Below, in pieces: positions 7,126 to 11,847 of a DNA stretch of 11,847 nt. The notes below the pieces were generated by a model. It saw nothing but the letters and a program-made list of their open reading frames with translations. It was not told the DNA's origin and did no database searches. Origin of the DNA: Stephanodiscus triporus (Eukaryota > Bacillariophyta > Thalassiosirophyceae > Thalassiosirales > Thalassiosiraceae); assembly GCA_036939755.1 (NCBI GenBank), contig JALLAZ010000821.1, forward strand, positions 1 through 11,847. The letters are read 5' to 3'. Within the stretch, counting starts at the first letter, position 1, and each line of letters begins with the position of its first letter. A program made the position numbers and the translations under genes.

Positions 7126-10100
7126 ATGGAACATTCGAAAATGACGAAGACGAAGAAGTCCGCGACGACGACGACGACGACGACCCGATCCCGCCGAGGG
7201 GACGACGACGCCATCGCCGCGGCGGGGAAGGAGAATCGGCGGCCGACCGCGAATGACATTCCCGACGACCAGGCCTCCTCCTCGTCGTCCTCCTCCCGCT
7301 TGGATGACGACTCCTGTCGCCGCAACCTTCCGACGAGGGGGGTCGGACGACGATCGCGGCGGGGACGATCGTCGCCGTCGACGACGAGGGACGAGGACGA
7401 GGATGCCGCGGGAGAGTCAGACGACGACGACGACGGAGGAATGCGCCTGGAGGGCGTGCGACTTCGTTACCCCGACGAGGATGAAGTCGTCGCGATCGAG
7501 GGGGGGTTCGACGACGTCGCGGCCGGGGAGGACGACGACGACGATCATGACGATTATGACGACGACGACGATGGCTCCGAGGGATCGGGGGACACCGTCC
7601 CGCACAACGACTGTCCTCCTCCTCCCGCCAACGCCACGCGGGAGGAGATCAATCGACTGTACTGGGAATGGTGCTACGGGCCGATCGACGCGTCGTCGAT
7701 CGCGGAACGGCACGACGACGACGACGACGACGACATCGCGCGCCGCCGATGCTGCTTCGGCGGCCATACGACATCGAGGTCGGCCCCCGCGAAGTCGTGG
7801 TGAGGATGGGGAGGCGTCGTTGTTTTTATTTTATTTCGTTCGGAACGAACCGAACGTGTCGCCGTTCGACGGTCTCCCGACGAACGATTTATTGTCAGGA
7901 TCCGGATCCCTCTCATCATCGGCCTTTGTCACTTTATTTTTTCTTTCTTTCTCTCCTCCCTCCCTCCCATAATCGCCACCGTGCGCGCAGCCTGTCCACC
8001 AAGAAGAAATGGGACACGGCCGACCCCGACAAGCCGTCCGCCGACTCGATGACGCCTCGTCGGATCCTACATCATTCGCCCGACGACCACCACCATCACG
8101 ACGACGGCGACGACGATAGTCGCCGACCGTCGGCGCGACTCTCAACGCCCACCGACGAGGATGGGAACCACGCCGCGCTTGCAGGTGCGCCGTCGACGAA
8201 CCCGACGAGGACGACGACGACTATGACGACGCGCCGTCACAACCACCAAGCGTCGGCCGTCAAATTCGGCAACAACACCGCCGCGGAATTCGACTCGATG
8301 TTGCCAATCACGGAGATGACCCCGATACCGGATTCGGTGGTGTTGCGAATATTCCCCCTTGAGAAAACGAGGGGACCGGGTGAGGCCGAGGCCGATGAGG
8401 GCGAGAGCAGGGAGACTGCAAGGAACGTTGCCACGCTCGCCGAGTGGGACGACGACTTCGACGGATTCGTCGACGACGTCGTATGCGATGCCGACGACGA
8501 CCTCTTCGGGGGCGGGGGCGGGTGTACGAATGGGGGGCCGTCCGGCGCGCTTACGCCCGGGGGAAGGACGATGAAGCGCGGAAGGAAGCGCACCCCTTAC
8601 AAGGAAGCGTCCACGGGGCGCGGTCGTCGTCGGCACGTCGGGTCGGCGTCGTCCCGGAGGAGGGAGAGCTCTCTGTTCTCGCGCGAACGCGGGAGCCTGA
8701 TCGATCCCGACGACGACGACGACGGCGCGGATTGCGACGGTGGCGCGAATGACGGCCTGCTCCCGTTCTCGGTCACCATCGATCCGGGGGAGTACGCCTC
8801 GCCCTCCTCCTCGAGCCTCGCGGGGAGCGTTTCTACGCTTGGCACCGCCCTCGCCGACGACGCGGTTTGCGTCGGCGGGGGGAGCGCCCTCGACGGGCCC
8901 GACGGCGACGCGACGACGACGGCGCCGACTCGGGACGGCTCGATTAGGAATTCGCTCGACTCGGCGTACGTCTCTCCCGGCAGCCTCAGGTCGTCGTCGT
9001 TGTCGTCGACAGGACGGGACGAGGGCCGCCGCGGCGACTCCGACGGCGGGGGCGGCGCCGAGAGGGAGAGCGGCAACGGCGATGCCGCCGCCGGCAAGGA
9101 AACGCCCAATAGCGCGCGCACCAGCTCCTCGACGATACTGCGCGCAGTCCACACCTCCGGGGCGCTTCTCGTTGGGGGCACGCACGGTGGAAAGGCGTCG
9201 TCGTTTACGAATGCAGAGGATGCGAATGTCGTTGGCGATAGCAACGGTAGACTAAGGCCGAACCAGTTGAAGTACAGCCCCAGCAGCAGCAGCGGCAGTT
9301 GTACTACTCTTTTCGGGGGGATGGTGAGTGTGTGGATACTTTTTCCCAGAAGCTTTTTTGGTGCATTTCAATTTCTAACTCTTATTCTACCCTCTGCAAT
9401 CCGTCACAATGCAGCTTACGTCCCCATCCGACTCCGATATCAGTCTATCATCTGACATTATGAGCCTCTTCACCCACCAAAGCCTCGACAACACTGGCCC
9501 TACCAATCCGAAGCACAATAAAGACCTGTTCCTCCTCGGCAAACAGCTCTCAATATTGAGCAAACATCCCACTTCACCATTTCACATTAGTATATGCGAC
9601 CTGATGCTGTGGAGTTGTAGTGATACGCATAGGGATAAGGAGCTTTTGGCATTCACCTCAGAGGTCTTGTCGAACGGGTTGAGTCTGCCGACGACACTTT
9701 CACTCATTGTTGATGAAATGACGAATTTCGATGGTGGCTGTGATGTCAATGACAGTAGGCGAAGTATGAAGGATCACTCCAAAATGTTGGTCAGTGGCAC
9801 TCTGAGGTGGCTTCAATCTGCCCTATTCAGCATGGAAACATTATTTTTCAAATCATCATACCTTGTGCAGAAGACATTTGAATCCATTCTAATGGAAGAA
9901 ATCCAGAAAAGTAGTTCTTCATGCAGCTCATCTGATCACCCTTCAGTTACTCAACATGGATGGAGATGCAACGCCACATCTAATATGATCGACGCCGATT
10001 TGCAAACCATATCCTCGTCTATCCAGAAACATTACAATATGTCATGCCTGGATTGGTCGAGGATGGAGGTGGATGTTGTGAATCGCGCCTTAGTCCGATT

Positions 10101-11157
10101 GCAAAGATGGGCAGAATCAATGGAAAGGCAGACTCGGGATAGTGACAAATTTATAACCACAACATGTCACAAGAAGTTGATGGAATCTTCCGCGTTGATA
10201 GTTCATGAGCTTGCTGAATCAACAGGCTCGAGACCACACAAGCGTCGAGCACAGTCTACAATAGAAGAATTAAGTTCCAAAATTGCATCCCTCGAGGATC
10301 AGTTAGCCGTGGAAGTTGACCACCTCGAAAGATTGATGTGTGCCAAGAAAATACTTGATGCACATTTGCATGTGGAACGATTCAGTCCCATATCGGCACT
10401 GAACGAAGAAATTCGTACGTCCATTTCGCCATCTCCAATCGCGGTTGGTAATGGGTTATCTCAATTCAGCTTTTCGTTGCTTAATGGCTCGGCGGAAATT
10501 GTCATTGAGATTTCTTTAGATGACGACGAGGGCGAAGTCACTTCTGTATGCAGCAGTGGGATCAAGATACCGACGAAAACAAAGGTGTTGGATCTCGGAT
10601 GTTTCATCAAGGATGGTGGATCATCAATCAAACTGCTCCAGGCCATAATCTTGGGGAATGTGGAAATGAGTGATGACGAATACCTCGGCCCTTATTCATT
10701 GCGTGAAAGTTTATCATCTTTGATCTATGAGGCATCAAGTTCGAGGGAAGAGATAATCCACCAATCATCTCTTATCTTTTCTAGGATTGATGCACTTGTT
10801 CGATCTGTTAGAGAGCTAGAAGTGGATGGTAGTATATGCAATGTCATTGAAAATGGAGCAGATGTCACCCTTTCAATCTCAATGCCTCATGAATATGATA
10901 CGAGGTTCGTTCAAATCGATTTTGAGTTCATCAATCTGCTCGATGGTGCCTGGTGTATAGCAAACATAGTCCCCGACGATGTCAAAATTTCCATGGTTTC
11001 ATCTGAGGGAGGAGAAGACTCGTCATTGTTTAGACATCACATGCAGCAGAGGGCTCAATCCATGATACTTGGCGAGTCAATAAGCGCCAGCACTGCCGAT
11101 CCTATTTTGCTGAGAAGAATTTGTAACGAAATGAACAGAATGTTTCACATGGTGTAA
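7126..11157 (+). CDS. Candidate KNL1/Spc7-like kinetochore scaffold, three exons
   Basis: This is a predicted 1,249-residue protein. Exons are 7126-7799, 7991-9323 and 9415-11157; introns of 191 and 91 bases have GT-AG ends (phases 2 and 0) and rejoin the frame exactly. Residues 1-669 are disordered, with Thr and Asp runs and an isolated EEINRLYWEWCYG block (173-185). A V-K-F-G motif at 315-318 is followed by AAEF and by EMT at 333-335, resembling the PP1-docking RVxF and MELT motifs of KNL1; the usual basic residue before V is absent. Residues 670-950 look helical, 951-991 form a coiled coil, and 1015-1249 read as two RWD-like alpha/beta units joined by a helix (1097-1143). Known KNL1/Spc7 proteins show this order and tether Mis12 and Ndc80 complexes. 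The gene model is firm; the KNL1 assignment is inference, about even odds. ATG 7126 is the first in frame; 7141 is an alternative. Confidence 0.65.
7164..7184 (+). repeat. (GAC)7 microsatellite coding for poly-Thr
   Basis: Seven perfect GAC units, read here in the ACG frame, give seven Thr near the N terminus of the large protein. Similar GAC tracts at 7420-7432, 7531-7572 and 7713-7733 are read as Asp in the same protein. Confidence 0.85.
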
Positions 11158-11847
11158 ATTTCGATGTAATTGCATGGTGCCAGCTAATTTTGACTACCTC
11201 ACGAGTTACGATACAGAGTATAAAAATAATTGAGATTACGGTAGATACTCTCAAAATCGTTTACTTTAGTTGTTCTATTGGTGATTTGAAGCCCCCAAAT
11301 TGATGCCAATGTAAGTCAAGGGCACTGCAACCAAACATCAATAGTCAGCTGAAGAGGAGAACAGACGATAGAAGGCTATCAAAAGCAATGCAATCCTGTG
11401 GAACACAGGTAATTCGATTAGTGAGTACACACTTATGCCCATTCCAATCATTGGATTTGTCCGCTGCCCTCAGCATTTTTTTATGGCAGGCCTCTCGCTT
11501 ACGATAGTATTGTGTGATGCATAAAACTACATTGATTTCAGTGTCACTGATTGGGTCAGAAGGCCTTGCCATTATCATTACCTTCGAGATCAAAGGAATC
11601 AGCAGTACTATTGTCGAGGCATAAGTATCTATCACGCTTTTCTGGGGTTTGGGGTTAGTCACAACAACATGCACAACAACACATGTGTGCAACTGATCAG
11701 AGTAACTCTTCCCAGCCCCCCGACTAAAATCCACCAAAACCCGGGGTTTGTGTCGAGAGTATAGACCGGGGTTTAAGAACCATCGGGGATTAACACTAAA
11801 TCTATCGTAATTAGCAAATTAGATAAACTCAAATTTGAGATTGATGC
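11158..11847. other. Right flank: no confirmed gene, one open minus-strand frame
   Basis: This is the 3' flank of the large gene. It holds small palindromes (CCAATCATTGG at 11443-11453 and ACACATGTGT near 11680) and a CCGGGGTTT direct repeat at 11741-11749 and 11766-11774. A minus-strand frame is open from 11818 to the TGA at 11345-11347 without an early ATG. The part from about 11723 has mixed composition (for example SRGAGKSYSDQLHTC) and follows an acceptor-like TTTTAG, so it could be the last exon of a gene beginning outside the window. It could equally be chance or decayed coding sequence. I recognise no family in it. Confidence 0.35.

Noticed and set aside
8142..9185. 347-codon minus-strand frame
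   Set aside because: Shadow of exon 2 of the large gene; its Ala/Arg/Val-rich composition comes from reading the GC-rich strand backwards.

Overview
The window looks like nuclear DNA of a diatom or a close stramenopile alga. This is an inference. It rests on compact genes with one or two short GT-AG introns (91-191 bases), long Asp/Ser/Thr low-complexity tracts encoded by (GAC)n-type repeats, tightly packed divergent and convergent genes, and no bacterial operon signals. There are no rRNA, tRNA or CRISPR features that I can support.

Layout. Positions 1 to about 2,620 are AT-richer, hold no gene I can support, and carry short tandem and inverted repeats: a degenerate 28-base repeat, a hairpin next to a 21-base AT-rich array, a roughly 10-base AGCTAA array, and two pairs of GAATTC-centred palindromes. 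From about 2,820 to 4,633 lies a plus-strand gene for an acidic, low-complexity protein of unknown function. Its reading frame breaks at three runs of G, each time by one missing base. A convergent spacer follows. Then comes a minus-strand three-exon gene for a membrane-anchored sulfotransferase (6,646 to 5,141). A 479-base divergent spacer with a 7-base tandem repeat separates it from a large plus-strand three-exon gene (7,126 to 11,157) encoding a predicted 1,249-residue protein. The last 690 bases hold no confirmed gene, only an open minus-strand frame that may be an exon.

The most interesting gene is the large one. It has an N-terminal disordered acidic half with a V-x-F-G motif followed by an E-M-T motif, then a helical region, a coiled coil, and a C-terminal module that reads like two RWD folds joined by a helix. 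That is the architecture of the outer-kinetochore scaffold KNL1/Spc7/Spc105, although overall sequence similarity is not obvious by eye. The three genes show no sign of sharing a pathway. Sulfotransferase and large gene could share a divergent promoter.
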